DNA of 64,000 nucleotides, taken from contig JBAJFE010000038.1 of assembly GCA_037903355.1 (NCBI GenBank), positions 1,054,001 to 1,118,000 of the forward strand. Direction: 5' to 3'. The notes beneath the pieces were generated by a model that saw only the letters and a list, made by a program, of their open reading frames with translations, was not told where the DNA came from and did not search any database. The position numbers and the translations under genes are program-made. Source of the stretch: Trichuris trichiura (lineage: Eukaryota; Nematoda; Enoplea; Trichinellida; Trichuridae). The number at the start of each line of letters is the position of its first letter. The stretch's first letter is position 1. Below are positions 12,187 through 24,874 of the stretch, in pieces.

Positions 12187-13565
12187 TGACAACAGATCGA
12201 AACCAGCGGGTCCTATTCTCAGCGATAAAATGTTGTTGGCTGTGGAAAGGTAATGATTTGAACTTCAGCTCATGAAATATGCTGTAAATTTTGTCCCGCT
12301 TTAGAATTTCGTATTTGGTTGTTTTTGCTTGCAGTCATTTTTATTCCTATCGTTTCTTTTTTGTTCTAATTTTCTTTCAAAACACTAAGGAGCATAAGTT
12401 CATTAGTACTATCCTTCTTTTGTGCCTTATTCTTTGTTTTTACTATCTTCCCGCTTTCTTTCTTTTGTTTTCTTTGTCATAATCGAGTTCCGTCACCTTA
12501 GAGCAGATTTAACGCCTTGCTTTGCATCGAAGAAACGTGTCCATGGGGAAATTTTTGAAACGATAGAAAAGAGCAAGTCCCATCTCGCCTATCTGTGCAG
12601 CTGAAAGTTACATCTGATTTCGTCAGTGTCCCCAACGCTTTGATCAAACGTGACTTTGACACGGTCATTTTCTTTATCAGTTTATGTGTGCAGTCAACCT
12701 ATGATTCGTTCGTCTTAACTGCTGTCCTAGTCTGAAGTGCAATGTTGTATTTCTCTCTGAACTGCAGTTGACGGTTTATGGAAGCTAATATAGTCGCAAG
12801 GTACGGTCAGCAAAGCGCAATCCTCTTTGTTTCACTCCTTCGTTGCAGGTACGCGTTGTGCGTTTCTTCACGGTAAGTCTTTATTCTTTTACTAGCTTAC
12901 TTTGTATAACGTTTTTTCGTAAAAGCTTCGGGATTTTGCGAAAACGGTGCATTCTACTTAAAAAAACAGCAGACGCTAGCGTAGTTGAAAAAGCGAGAGA
13001 CAACGCAAACGAGATCAAGCAGACAGGAAGAGATCATGAAGAGAAACTTTTGGCGGCTAAGGAAAGAAAACTGTGATTAGAGTAACGCAATTTCCAAACA
13101 TAAGCACCGAAGTACACGTGCAATGCAATAAGTGCCCCAACTTTTGCTTGTCGGAGAAAGTAGCTGAGCCAATGTCTTTTCAAAGCGCGTACAAAGCAAC
13201 AACAGCGATTTACGGCAATCATGGCAATCGCTAATATTTGACTGTCATCACCTCGTTCAACCACTCGTCGCATTGAATGGGCAAAACACTATAAAAGTCG
13301 TGCTTACGAGTTGGTAAGACAAAGAGTCGCTTTAGTAAGTACCCTTCAAGATGTAGTCGGTTAGAAGGCTTGGAACGGCAGCACTGTCGTCATTGATAGC
13401 TCGCATGACTGAAAAATGACCGTACCAATAATGAAGAAAATGAAAAGAACGGAAATGTTACTTTTGATTAGAGCTTGAAAACTTGCATTGTCCGGTATGC
13501 CTTGATCTTCGCGATACGGTATGCATGCCGTTAAGAACTACAATTGGAATGCCCTAAAATTAATA
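12187..13565. other. intergenic between copy 1 repeat and unc-76
   Basis: No gene found. 12290-12480 is a pyrimidine-rich (T and C) tract on the plus strand. The 3' untranslated region of unc-76 should lie just left of 13566. Confidence 0.45.
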
Positions 13566-16500
13566 TTACATACGTTGCAGTCCAACCTGAGGCTGAGGCT
13601 CATCGTGACCGGGAGATTTACAGCCCTTTGAGCTTTTACGTTTGGAATCATTGTGCCACAGACGTCTCTTCTGTTGAATGCTGAGCAGCAGCGAAATAAA
13701 CGTATTCTTCAACTCCTTCTCAAACTCGTATTCATCTCTCAAAGCTAATTCGTGGACTAAATTTTCATTGAACACTTGGATCAATGTTTCCAATTCAGAG
13801 TGAAGAACGAGCAGCTTCTTGTAGGAAAGAAGCTCAAGACCTAAAAAGCAAATAGATGATTCACAAGTACAAGTTATAAGGCGTAATGGCCACAACGCTT
13901 GTCTGGTACGTCTACATCTACTTTTGGAAAAAAAACAAGTGAGCTACTCTTCTCTCAACGAAGTGTTACTTATTGCCGCATACTTTGTAAATGGGCTCGA
14001 ATAATCTTTGCAATCTATCATTCATCCGCACGGTGAAAAATTGCCCACTCACTTTCATGACTTTCTCTGATGCATGATAAGCAATCAGCTTGAACAACGC
14101 TAGGAAGAACTGGGGTAGTGCTGCCATTGAGTACAGCGACTGTTGTCGCTTTTGGAGTGTACATAGAGTCAACGGAATCCATAGTAACGTCACTGCTTCC
14201 TGTTACTTCGCTTATATTTGACTGCTATAAAAAATTGAACATAAAACCGTATGGACAAATCGTCTATTCCTAGCTGCTTAATGATAAAACAGCCATTAAC
14301 TATCCACAATTCAGTGAAGCAAACGCTGATACTAGAACAAACCTGCATTATTTCGTCAATTTCTTCAATAACCTGGTCGGCAGTTTGCGGCAGAGCGTCG
14401 CATGGGGAAAATGACGATACTATCATGTCGTGCAGATCCATGGAATAGGCAAGATCTTCATCCTCTTCCGACGTACGGCTTTCGGTACTCTTCCTTTTCA
14501 ACTTCTGCAAATTGTCGATTAGATTTCTCAAAATCACTTATACTAGAATGAATAAAAGTAATATTTTAAGATGCTCTCTATTGTACACTTGTTTTTGAAC
14601 AACGCTTTTCTGAAGCACTTTATTTTTTGACAACTTGGACAGCTTCACAACGCTCCCAGTTAAAAGAAGAGTAGAGTTTAGCCAATTCAAATAAATACAG
14701 CGTTTAGGTAATGATTTTTCCAAGTAACGAAATTTTCCTGTTGCTCCAAAACCTGTGTAGCTGTAACAACAGCGAAATCTCGTTACTTGAAAAGAAACGA
14801 AAACACGTGGACCTGTTACCAATTCGCCAATCTTTAACTTAGACAACGAGAAATTAATAAGAACATGCCATCCATAATGGATAGAAAAGTACAGCGCCTT
14901 AACTGGATGTGATGAAGATAAATCCCAACAATACAGCATTTTTAACGGCTTCTTGGAATTTCACAACTTTTGTATGGCTCGAAAATGTCCAAAAACAAAA
15001 ATTTCGGGGCATCCATGTCCCATCGTCATTGTTCGGGACAGAATGCCATAGCAATGTTAATTTTTGGAAAAAGAAAATAAGTTTCACTTCAAATTGGTGG
15101 GTGCAACGCGAAAGCCGCTCCTCCAAGTTGGAACTCAACACGTTGCACGAATAAAACAGACTTACTTAATTTGCGCCGGACGCGACGTACAAAAAAGAAA
15201 CATCGCAAACACAAAGGGACGAACATTGCTTACCGTTTCTGGCAGTAAGTTCAAGGCTGACAGCTGTAAACTTCGTGTCTGAGATTTAGACCAATCAAGT
15301 GGCAGAATGTTTCCGAAATTACCGGTCAGGGTCCACCAGATTCTAAAAGAATTGTGCTAAATATACTCCGTAGTACAGAAATAAATACGTATATTTATAC
15401 ATGCACTTCAGAAGGTGAGTGTGAACTTAAATTGTACTCAATGCACCATACCGTAACTTTAAGTAAACTTAAGTTCTCTGCCATTTAAAAAGGAAAGAAA
15501 AAGCTAAAGACAAGGCTTCATTTTCCAAAGTTGGGCGAGCGTGGAATATAACGAAAAAATGCCAAAGGCCACTGCTCCACTTTTTCCCAAAAGATTATAA
15601 CTTTACGAGAGCAACTGCAGCCACTCCGCGTGCACCTTACTAGTACCCAAACCGTCAAAACCGAGTTGAACGTCAGCAAGGTTTCCGCCCCTCGGTAAGT
15701 AAAATAGATCTAGCGAATATAGCAGTCTATATCTAACCAAGAATTCGATGCTGAGCACTACGAAATCTGCGTTAATACCATTAACAGATCTAATGCTCAC
15801 TGGTTAAGCAACATAGTCTTTAAAGTTTTTGTCCAGCTGGTTCACTGCACTTCAGAAGCATTCCCAATTCCATGAGAATTTGATCCAGCAATACCTTAAG
15901 CTGTTAATCGATTACGCTGTACCACATTTGCGGACTGTCGAAGGAAAGACTTCCATTCGACCTACGAGAATACAGCACGTACAAGTTGTACTTTTGCTGA
16001 TGATAGCCCGTTCAACAGTTTGTCAGGGCTTCGCTTTGAAAAAACGTGAGGAAATCAGATAGGAAAAATTTCTTCACGAACACTCCTCGACTAATAAATA
16101 ATATCGACTCGTCGCAAAGTTGACAACGAAAAAGTAAAAGCTGAAAAACTTTTCGTAGTCACTTGATCACTCATTTCGAAGAAGCCCTTATGAAGGGAAT
16201 TCCCAGAAAAATCAGCCGGATGAAGTGTCGCAAAGGAGCCTACGATGAAACCGGTGAATGCTTTCTCGTGCAGGTTGAAAATCATGTTACCAAGACGCTC
16301 GACCCGGTACGACTATCATTACTGACGAAATGGCAAAGGCATCACGCCTTCTCAAAGGAAGATTACACACATCTATACGTAAACCATTCTACCAACTTTG
16401 TGCGCCCGGTGACGAGGACGCATACCCAGACGATTAAGTCTAGTGCGGAACTCGCAGAAGTATGCTCGATTCATGCTTCTGCGAGTTCATGTGGCGTCGA

Positions 16501-19500
16501 CGGCTGCAACCCAATGAAGATAAATTCCAAAAGATTTTGCACAAGATTGCAAAGTACTGAGCACCCGAATTATCGTGTATTCGTGCCGTTCTTCCCGTTA
16601 TAACTGGTTTACCATTCTATGTACTTGCACATTTGACTTCTATGTATTTCCTAGTATATATGTTCATTCTTCCCTGTTCATCGTGCTTTCTACTCCGTGT
16701 ACATGTACATTAAACTGCTTCTATTGCTGCTCTTTTTTCGGCATGAGTTACTATTAAACTGCTTCGAAATTTTACTATTTTTCATAAACGGTCTATCAGG
16801 AAAAAAAACTGTCAGATGCCGCGGTATTCCGCTCTTTTTGTATTCAAATGTGTCCAATGCCATTTACGTGACGTCTTTACTTGTAAATGTAAAGCGGAAT
16901 ACAATGTCATAGCTTTTTTAACAGAGAATGTCGCTTCATCTTTACTTCCTGGGCAAATGCAATTCCGGAAGCTGCGTCATTTTGAGAATAAAGAAAATAA
17001 GTCTCCGTTAAAAAAATGTTTCCTACGGACGTTACAAAGCATTACAATTTCGGCGGGTATGCAAATCAAAATCTCAACTCGTGACGGCTGCTCTTTTGCA
17101 AAAAACCAACATTTCGTTTGCTCACTTCCAGAAAAATTCCCAATCTTCGCTCCTAGCTCCAAACGCCCGCAACGATAACGAATAATCGATTAAGAACAGG
17201 CGCTTTTCTCTGCCAGCGCCATTTCACTTGCGCCACATTTTTTGCCAGTCGTTTCAAAATGCTAGTCTGTCGAAGATAAAAAGTAAAGACCGACAAATTG
17301 CTTTTACTGCAAGAGATGGCCTGAGCTCGCTAGTCATTTGACGAACTGCCGTCACTACTGCCATTAGAGATAAGATTCGAAATTCATTCGACATAATAAA
17401 AAGTATAAACAAAAAACATCACCACTTAACTATTAACACCTACAGAATAGCACAACCGGATCTTTCCAACAAATTATCGAGCGAAACTTGACATATTAAC
17501 TGGATTCTTTTTAGTTGCACAACACTGTCTTGAAAGGGACGTAAGACGTAAGGCAAACTAACAGCCAAATTAATGACCGCTGAAGGTTTAATGTTGGTAC
17601 TTACTATGCTGCAATATGTCATGCATTGATAAATTACAACGATTATGTTATTCCTTAAAAGGTACCAACGACATTACTGCGCGGTTGGACTCAAAACTTA
17701 TACTCGATACACGATGGAAATAATTAAACACGGTCGGCTATCACATCTACCGAAAAGAACTGTAGCGAACAGACAACGATTGATGGTTAACTCAGTAAAC
17801 GAATGAATATTGCGTCCTAACCGATGCATATCGAATTGGTCGAAGTTAAAAACATTTTACTGAATCTGATTTATTATAGCCAAATTTCGACTCTTGTCAC
17901 ACAGATAAATATGGGGCGAACGCTTGAGAAAAAAAGCGGAAGCGTTAGAGCCTCATGGCTACACAGACTTGCTAGGACTAAACTTCAAAAGTTAAGCCTC
18001 CAGATATAGCCGATCACCCGTTGAATATGCCCTCATATTACAAATAAACATTACATTATAGGCAAGACAAAGTACACTTTCAAACATAGCCTACGCAATG
18101 CAGACCCTGCTTCAGTGATTAGTGAGAAAATTATGCACTCAAATTTTAAAATACGAGGTAACGTCTTTCGCCCGAATGTTCTATTCGCAAAAAGAAATTT
18201 TCCCATAAGTATCTTAGACGGGCCAAGCTTCAAATAATTTAAGCCTCTGCTGCAAAGTAACTTTCAATAATTTCCGTAAGAGACATGTTATGACTTGACG
18301 ATTTATTTGGAAATTTACGTAATAAGTATGCAAGAAAAAATCTTCCGTTTAATCAGTAGGCGCAAAGCAAACATAATCATGCACGGATATTGGACTTTTA
18401 ACAAAAACTATTCCAACCCTCGGTATTCTGAGCCTATTGTTGCCTCAGCTATTTACATCATTTCATTTTCATTACAGAAGCAACGAACCGCATCAGCCAC
18501 GTCACAAAGACAGTTGCAGGGAAAGTACTTAAAGTGACAAACGTCAAAAAAATTTTCAATACATGTGTATGATCCTATTCCTATCGCACTGATTCGTGTC
18601 AACGTCTCAACCGCACGCACTTCCACCTTCCTTTAAATGGAAATTCTTGGCCTACAATAGACAACGCAGAACAACCAGTGAGCGTAAGGGAACACAGGTT
18701 TTACTTTTTCGCTTTGGCAGAAAATAGCAAAAGTTCAATCTTAAATAGCAAACCAGACTATCCCGAAAGCTTTATTTTATTGCTATTTTCTGGTGTTTGA
18801 TTAGGAACGCGCTGTGACCTCTTTGGCATAAGAAACAACGTAACAGTAAACATTAAAAATAATCAAAGCCGCGAAAGGTTAGATGAACTTTTAGAAGGTC
18901 GAGATGACGCTTGCGAAACTGATACGAACGATGTTTAACAAAGGAAGTAAAAAACAGACATATTCGTCAGAGGGATAAGAGAACGCGAACTGGACTTCTC
19001 AGTGCAAAAGAAAAGCTGCGACTTGGTGGACCACTAATGCATCATACGCACATTCATTTGCTGCTGGAACATGAAAAATAGCAAAGACTTTAAGGCTATT
19101 ACTAATGGTTTCTTCCGAATTACATCAAAAGGTCGCTTTAGGCTTGCAGGCTAAACAAGGCATTTCCCTACGTCTGTTAATCAAACGAATTTGCGCTGTG
19201 CCTATTGGGCACAACGAAGGTCGCCCAAACAGATCGAAGTGCTCTATAACCACTGATTGCATAAAGGAGACCATAAGTATACCCCGGAAGCGCTCTGCCA
19301 CAAAAACACACATCGCAATCAATTCCTCTGTCAATCTAACTTTAAAGTTTGACAGAATAAATTACTGCAAGGCAATATCAATGCTCAGATACCCTCGATG
19401 AAGGCAATCGATGAGCATTCATTGGCAGTGTGCCTCTCTCTCTCCCGCTAGCTAAGCAATTATTCCAACTCTGGCGGAATTGAAAGGAACAAACCAAACC

Positions 19501-20651
19501 ATTCATTTCAAATTATCCGAAATCGGCAATAGCCACCGCGAAACTGACCAAACGACATTGCGCACCAAGAAAAACAACTTTACTGTGACACAAGTTCGTA
19601 GCACAAAACGGTCTTACACTCCAATTGTCTAACCATGTGAATTACCATGCACGTCAAAGGCGTATAAACCCCCTCATTACAAGTAAACCGCCTATGTTTC
19701 TCACTTGAAGCTCAGTTGTTGGCTCAGTTGCATGCTAAACTTATCGTTTAACATTTTACATTCAACAGGCATTCAATGGCGGAAATTGCAAATTAAATTT
19801 CAGTTTGAGAAATAATATATCGCCTAATAATGTTTCGGGTATTTCTCAAAAAATAGCAAACGAAAAAACTTTGCGTGCGATCATAATAACCCTCAGCCGC
19901 TTCCCCGAGCAGATCAATGAAGTTAAGTGAAAAACAAGCACTGCAACACTTGCTTCCACAGTCATACTATAATATGGCTTGCGAAAACAACATCAGCTGC
20001 AAGAAAACAAGTCAGCCATTTGTAAACGTTTTGTTCAATTCGTCAGCTAACAAGAAATGCACTTTTAACCTATGGTATAGCGAACTTTAAAAAATTGCAC
20101 GGCAACAAACAAATAATTAAGGTGGCTCAAAAAGATAGGATTTGCAACTTGCATTGCAAATAAAAAAATTTGATCGAAACTGAAAGTTGAACTACTTATT
20201 TAGCTAAAACTTTTCTATTCCTTTAGAACCTGCGAATTACAAGTAATCCTACTGAGACATGGAATATTAAAAGGTGCATTTAAAAAGAATTAAATTTACA
20301 CCAAAACATCGCATTTTCAAGAATTAAATTTTTTTTAAAAAACCCTTTTGCCCGTACTTACTGGGACTCATTCATTGCTTCCTCCTGTGTCCTCACTTGG
20401 ATAGGAGCTATTGTGGCTGTGCTTTCTTTGTAGTCCTTTAGGCACTCCGTGATCTTTCTGTCAAAGTGGGAGACTAAGTCTTCCAGCGAGTCAGAAAAGC
20501 CATCGTGAAAACTGTCCACATCAAACCGAGGCTTTAGGCGAGGCTTCTCCACTGCTGCATCTTGAACGCTATTGTTCCCTACTTCCTCCTCGTCTTCGTA
20601 CTCACATTCACCAGACGCTAAAGGAGCATCGACACTATCCAACTCGTTCAT
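13566..20651 (-). CDS. unc-76: UNC-76 / FEZ (zygin) family kinesin adaptor
   Basis: FEZ/UNC-76 proteins link kinesin-1 to cargo and are required for axon outgrowth and fasciculation. Five exons join in phase: 20651-20362, 15342-15234, 14504-14343, 14224-14053, 13840-13566, giving about 335 residues (family 350-390). Family landmarks in order: [20 protein letters not shown] and [12 protein letters not shown] in exon 1; [19 protein letters not shown] in exon 2; acidic block, LDMH-like [11 protein letters not shown] and [14 protein letters not shown] in exon 3; a Ser/Thr-rich linker in exon 4; and the C-terminal helix with [20 protein letters not shown] and [13 protein letters not shown] in exon 5. 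The start is the first ATG of exon 1, preceding an acidic N-terminus typical of the family. Intron 1 is 5 kb, the others 108-729 nt. No lesions seen. Confidence 0.94.
16448..16488. repeat. near-perfect short hairpin
   Basis: Left arm GAACTCGCAGAAG pairs perfectly with right arm CTTCTGCGAGTTC (13 bp). The stem then continues through a T:G wobble and three more pairs (ATG/CAT), leaving a 7 nt loop CTCGATT. Only one position of 17 is not Watson-Crick. It lies in the first intron of unc-76. Confidence 0.85.
18718..18792. repeat. inverted repeat with 13 bp arms
   Basis: CAGAAAATAGCAA at 18718-18730 is the exact reverse complement of TTGCTATTTTCTG at 18780-18792, with a 49 nt loop that contains a further AAATAGCAA. 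It lies in unc-76 intron 1. It could be a small foldback element or chance in AT-rich DNA. Confidence 0.6.
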
Positions 20652-23600
20652 CTTCGTCTTTCGTAGGTGTCAATTCTTCCAAAACACAATTTATTTTAAC
20701 CTAACCAAATTCGCAGCACTTTTATAACGATGACACTTTGCAGAAAACGAACGTATATCATACTAATAAAACCATGACCATCAAAGAATCAATTTTAGTT
20801 CGACGGTAAGACTGCAAAGAGACGCAGGTTCGGTCGAAGGTATCCATTGCGATCTTTCGGTTGACTCTTTTCTTACGGGATATATGTAATAAATACACCA
20901 CCTAACAAAATCACTGAAATCTAAAATATCTGAAATGAGAATTTACTATTTTTGTTAGAGTCCAACCTTTTCAGACCTTGCAAGCGGCAATATTTTGGAA
21001 CCAGAAAAGAGCGTAAGACTAATCTAAAGCGTAACTATCTCACCGACAGCTTCTATTACCCCGACGGTGCCATCGTAATTGAAACAAAACTTGGGCTCGC
21101 GTTGATTATTTGTGGATCGCAGGTATAGCTTCGATAGGTTCCATTCAAGAATATTTAGTTAATTGCAGCGTAGATAAAAAAAAATAGAGTCACATTTCCT
21201 GAGTCTGCCGAAGTAAACAGAATTTCCATGGCAAAGTTTTATTCACAGGCAAAGCATTTTTCCTTAAGGAAAAATTTCATGTGAATGTTCATTTTTTATA
21301 ACCCATCTTAAAGTATGGGCTAGATCTTCTTAACTTTCAGACTCGTGGATCAGAATTGCGAATTGTTGTCATTTTATTTAGGTTAATAGCAACATAATAG
21401 AAATCTACACTTTGCGGCATTGCTTTACAGCGAGTTAAAATCACTGAACAGTAAATGGATTGTTACCAAACAGGAGTGCAACCTTATAAGGTAAAAGATC
21501 TTAGAAACGGTTTGCGCCTGTTGAAAAATCAGAATAGTAAAAGCTTATCTGTTTGCACACAAAAAATTGTGGAGCTTTCAGAACACACCGCGTCCCATCG
21601 TCAGCCTAATACGAACTGCGGAAAGTGAAAGCTTTCCTAAACGAGAATCCTCACCTTCCGAAAAACTAGACAATTAGTACCGACGAAGACTCAGTGTGCT
21701 GAGTCAATTGAGTACGACCAGTATTACAGATCTTTATGCCACACCTTTGCAATTCCTTTTACGCTTGAATGAGATAGTGTGGGCCCGTATGTTTGCGAAG
21801 GATTGGCGGGACTAAACGTTTCTAAATGTTACGAGGGATCCGCCTGTGCCTCACAAACATGACTTCCCGCGCGCTGTTGTCGTATACTGAGCTACAGGAA
21901 GCAGATCAGTTCGACGCGTACGGCTCAGTGCACAACTGGATCGTTCTAACGGTATCCTGTGTATGACTTGTGAAAGTTGTCAATGGGCAACCTTCGTTTG
22001 GTTCAGGCCAGCGTAAATTATGTCTCGCGAGCGATATTTCTAGTGTTTTCTCTCGGAAGCGCTTAGCTCGCCTGCGCGTACGCTTCCTTAAAGCTCTCTT
22101 TCCTTGCGGCACGTTTCCACCAAGTGCATTTCTACTGCCCTGCAACAATATACTTTGTCAGGTGATGGTCGTCAATGACTAGTCTCCTTTTGATACATCT
22201 GAGAGTCCATTATGCTTTTCCAGCTGGGTTTCCAAAGGTTCGTTTCAGAGGCGGTTTCGTTTTCATGCCTCTATGTGTTTCGCATTCCCTGGTTGGGATG
22301 TGTTATGCTTTTATGGGTACGCCTTTATGGTTTGTGGACATACGTTTCAACGAAACTAACTTTCGCTTGATCGCGCGTTAACTCGTTTGTACGTTGAGTG
22401 GTATTCTTTTCCATTGAGCTCCGATAATGCGGATCAAGGAACGAACCTTTTCACTTAGCTGTGCTTGTCACGGGTACGCTCAATGGGTTAGAAGCTTAAA
22501 ACGCCATAGGACGACGGTCGTATTCACGACTTATTTTTCTTTATCTGTGCTATGTTCATCGTATAAGATAATGGTCCAGTTTACTACTAAATTTTGAATA
22601 TTAAGGCATGCCACATCTGAGGTATCCGTAAAGAAGCAGGGTGCTCCGTGCCTGCGTCGGTGCTGGGATGCTTCTTTAAAAGAGTTCTGCCATAGTTTTC
22701 AAAAGGCCTGCTGCAGATTCTCCATTTTAAATTGTTTGCAGAGATATTGCTATTTATTTTAGGCAGCTTGCTGGTTGTTCGTCAGAGTGAGGAAAACTTT
22801 TTGACTTGTAAATTTTTTAGGACAATTTTTCCCAAAATGCCTGCAAACGACTTTGAAATAATGAAGGTTTTCCAGCTGGCACAGGCGCAACAGGTCCTCA
22901 CAAAACTGCCCAGAAAGCGACACTGAAATGACGATCCACCCATTGTATCCCAAATAAAGGCCGCACTTTAGCTACTGAAAGGATAAAACTGACATCTTAC
23001 GCAGTTGTTAGACAAGGCTAACCAAACCATTGATAAACGAAGCCTTCGTTTTAGCCCACTTTAAATGAGTTGTAATGGACTTACAGAGTTATTTTTAGAA
23101 ACCTTTTTATTACTTTTCGAGGTCGTAACGAAAATCAGTAAACACTTAAGCGACCTTAAGCGAAGCTCCTTAGCGACCAGGCCAATACTTTAAGCCTGTG
23201 TAGAGAGCTAAATACTGCGCAGTTCAATAAACGGGTGCTCATTCCTAAAGCTTCATAGGTGAAAATGCAACGGGTATTTCGGTTGAATGACAAACCTATT
23301 TTGCTGCCCTGAAAAATCGTCTTATGCAATGGCTTTAATACAAAGCGATTAAAACTACAACTCAGGTTTGTGGGACCTTTCTGTTTTACCGAAGGATATT
23401 TTCACGGCAGGACAAGATTACCTTATCAATGTGAGCGCTTTTCTAGATGTCCAGAGGTCCAATGCTAGTTTACATGATGCACAAATTGAACTTATTTTTG
23501 TAAATGGAATGCACTGCATAATGTGTGTGCATTCTTCAATAGAAAGTATAAATTTTTTTAGGACAGCCAGTGGGATCTAGTGCGCATGAAGGCGGTTGTA

Positions 23601-24250
23601 ACGGGGTCTTATTTGGAAGTGGAAACTGCTAAACTGAAAGGTTAGTTAATAAATACCTGTCCGTTTCCCAATGAGAAAGGCGCTTTCTGTTAAGGTTGCC
23701 GATGAGTAGCGCGGTGAAGCAGGGAGGTTAATTTCTACATTGTACGCAGTGAAAAGTGTTCAAGCGAAAGGTTGGATAATCATCAGACGCTCATCCATTT
23801 CCCAATAGGTAGTATGATTTTTATAGGACAGATGACGACGTTCGTTGGTTTGAAATTAGAAAATTCACGAGAATAACTTGAATAACAAGCACACAGAACG
23901 GGGCATTATGACGTATCCTCGAATTGATGCGAAGAAAAGACAATGAATTATGTCGCAATACGCATGAACAAAGGCGCCAATAGAAGCCATTCGAAGCCGG
24001 GAAGACATATAGGTCGCAGGAATAATGAAAGCCAAATGCAAGATGAATTTATCGTTCGGGAAATTAAGTAGCCTGATGCAACGGTGGCTGCGCAAGTCCA
24101 CGACCCCAAAGCGGGCGCCACCTGTTCGCGAAGGGCGTTTATCCCAGGCGAGGACGTAAATATTTGCGACGTCGCCGGACACCCGCGCCGGCCGATGGCC
24201 AAATCGCCTGACGGCAGCTGATCCCTGATCTGTTCTCCTCATGTGGCCAA
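20652..24250. other. intergenic upstream of unc-76
   Basis: About 3.6 kb without a supportable gene. The unc-76 promoter should lie in the part next to 20651. The 21900-22400 part is more GC-rich, and 22195-22380 contains short motifs like those of the degenerate repeat field at 25.6-26.7 kb but in the opposite orientation. Confidence 0.4.
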
Positions 24251-24269
24251 CGCGCAGGTCAGGGAAGGG

Positions 24270-24276
24270 TATATAA
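24270..24276 (+). promoter_or_regulatory. possible TATA box of an LTR
   Basis: TATATAA followed by GCGCGCC, about 140 bp upstream of the gag-like start. The surrounding GC-rich stretch (24080-24290) would fit the U3/R part of a long terminal repeat, but no second LTR copy was found, so this is tentative. Confidence 0.4.
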
Positions 24277-24412
24277 GCGCGCCGCTCAGAGCATGAGGCA
24301 TTCTGGTTTTCTCCAACTTTCCTACGTAGCTTTTTGTAACGCCGTTCTCGTTAACAGTAAAGCGTTACGACCGTTCATTGGCAACCGTTTGGAGCGCACA
24401 AGCTATCGAGGC

Positions 24413-24874
24413 ATGGAGGCTAACAAAATGGATACCTCTGCTGATGCAAAGACAGAGCCGCGGCGGACCAATGCTTCCTTTGACTTGCGACTAATTCCTG
24501 AATATGACGGCTCGTTGAATCAACCGATCTCTGAATGGCCCGACAAACTCGGGCTGGTGTGCCGGATTCGAGGAATGGATGTGACGAGCGTCATACCGCT
24601 GCGACTGGCTGGTGGCGTCTTCGCCGTGTATAGCCAGCTTCCGCTTGAACACCAGAAGAACGCTGCCAAGGTTAAGGACGCTCTGAGGGCAGCATTCGAA
24701 GTGGACTCCTTCGTTGCCTATGAGCGGTTCGTCTCAAGGAAGCTGAAGCCGAACGAACAGGCAGATTCATTTTTGGCGGATTTGCGAAGGCTTGCTAGTC
24801 TCTTCGGTGGGGTGTCGGACAAAGCACTGGCCTGTGCCTTCGTAGCCCGCCTGCAATACTTTGTAACGGCCTGA
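24413..24874 (+). pseudogene. Truncated retrotransposon gag-like frame
   Basis: The open frame reaches back to 24293, with a gag-like start at the ATG at 24413. It reads a Ty3/gypsy-type capsid region: FDLRLIPEYDGSLNQPISEW, then IPLRLAGGVFAVYSQLP, then RKLKPNEQADSFLADLRRLA, ending FVARLQ at 24874. The pattern Y(D/G)G...W..K...............LRL.G.A..V...L.......D......AF......Y..F..R....GE....F...LR.L matches gag proteins of invertebrate LTR elements. The CCHC zinc knuckle, protease, reverse transcriptase and integrase are missing. The frame breaks off in the middle of the usual ..AFVAGLP.. motif. Probably a decayed solo gag; a domesticated gag is possible, since about 150 codons stay open. Confidence 0.65.

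Larger units (their letters stand above)
15343..20361 (-). other. unc-76 intron 1 (5 kb)
   Basis: Large first intron between ...NES(Q) and IWWTLTGN. No nested gene could be supported; a 146-codon frame at 16163-16603 (+) has no recognisable content. The intron contains a near-perfect 41 nt hairpin (16448-16488) and a second hairpin with 13 bp arms (18718-18792), listed separately. It may hold neuronal enhancers, which cannot be judged by eye. Confidence 0.6.

Noticed and set aside
16163..16603. 146-codon plus-strand frame in unc-76 intron 1
   Set aside because: No similarity recognised and it runs through the perfect hairpin; likely chance.
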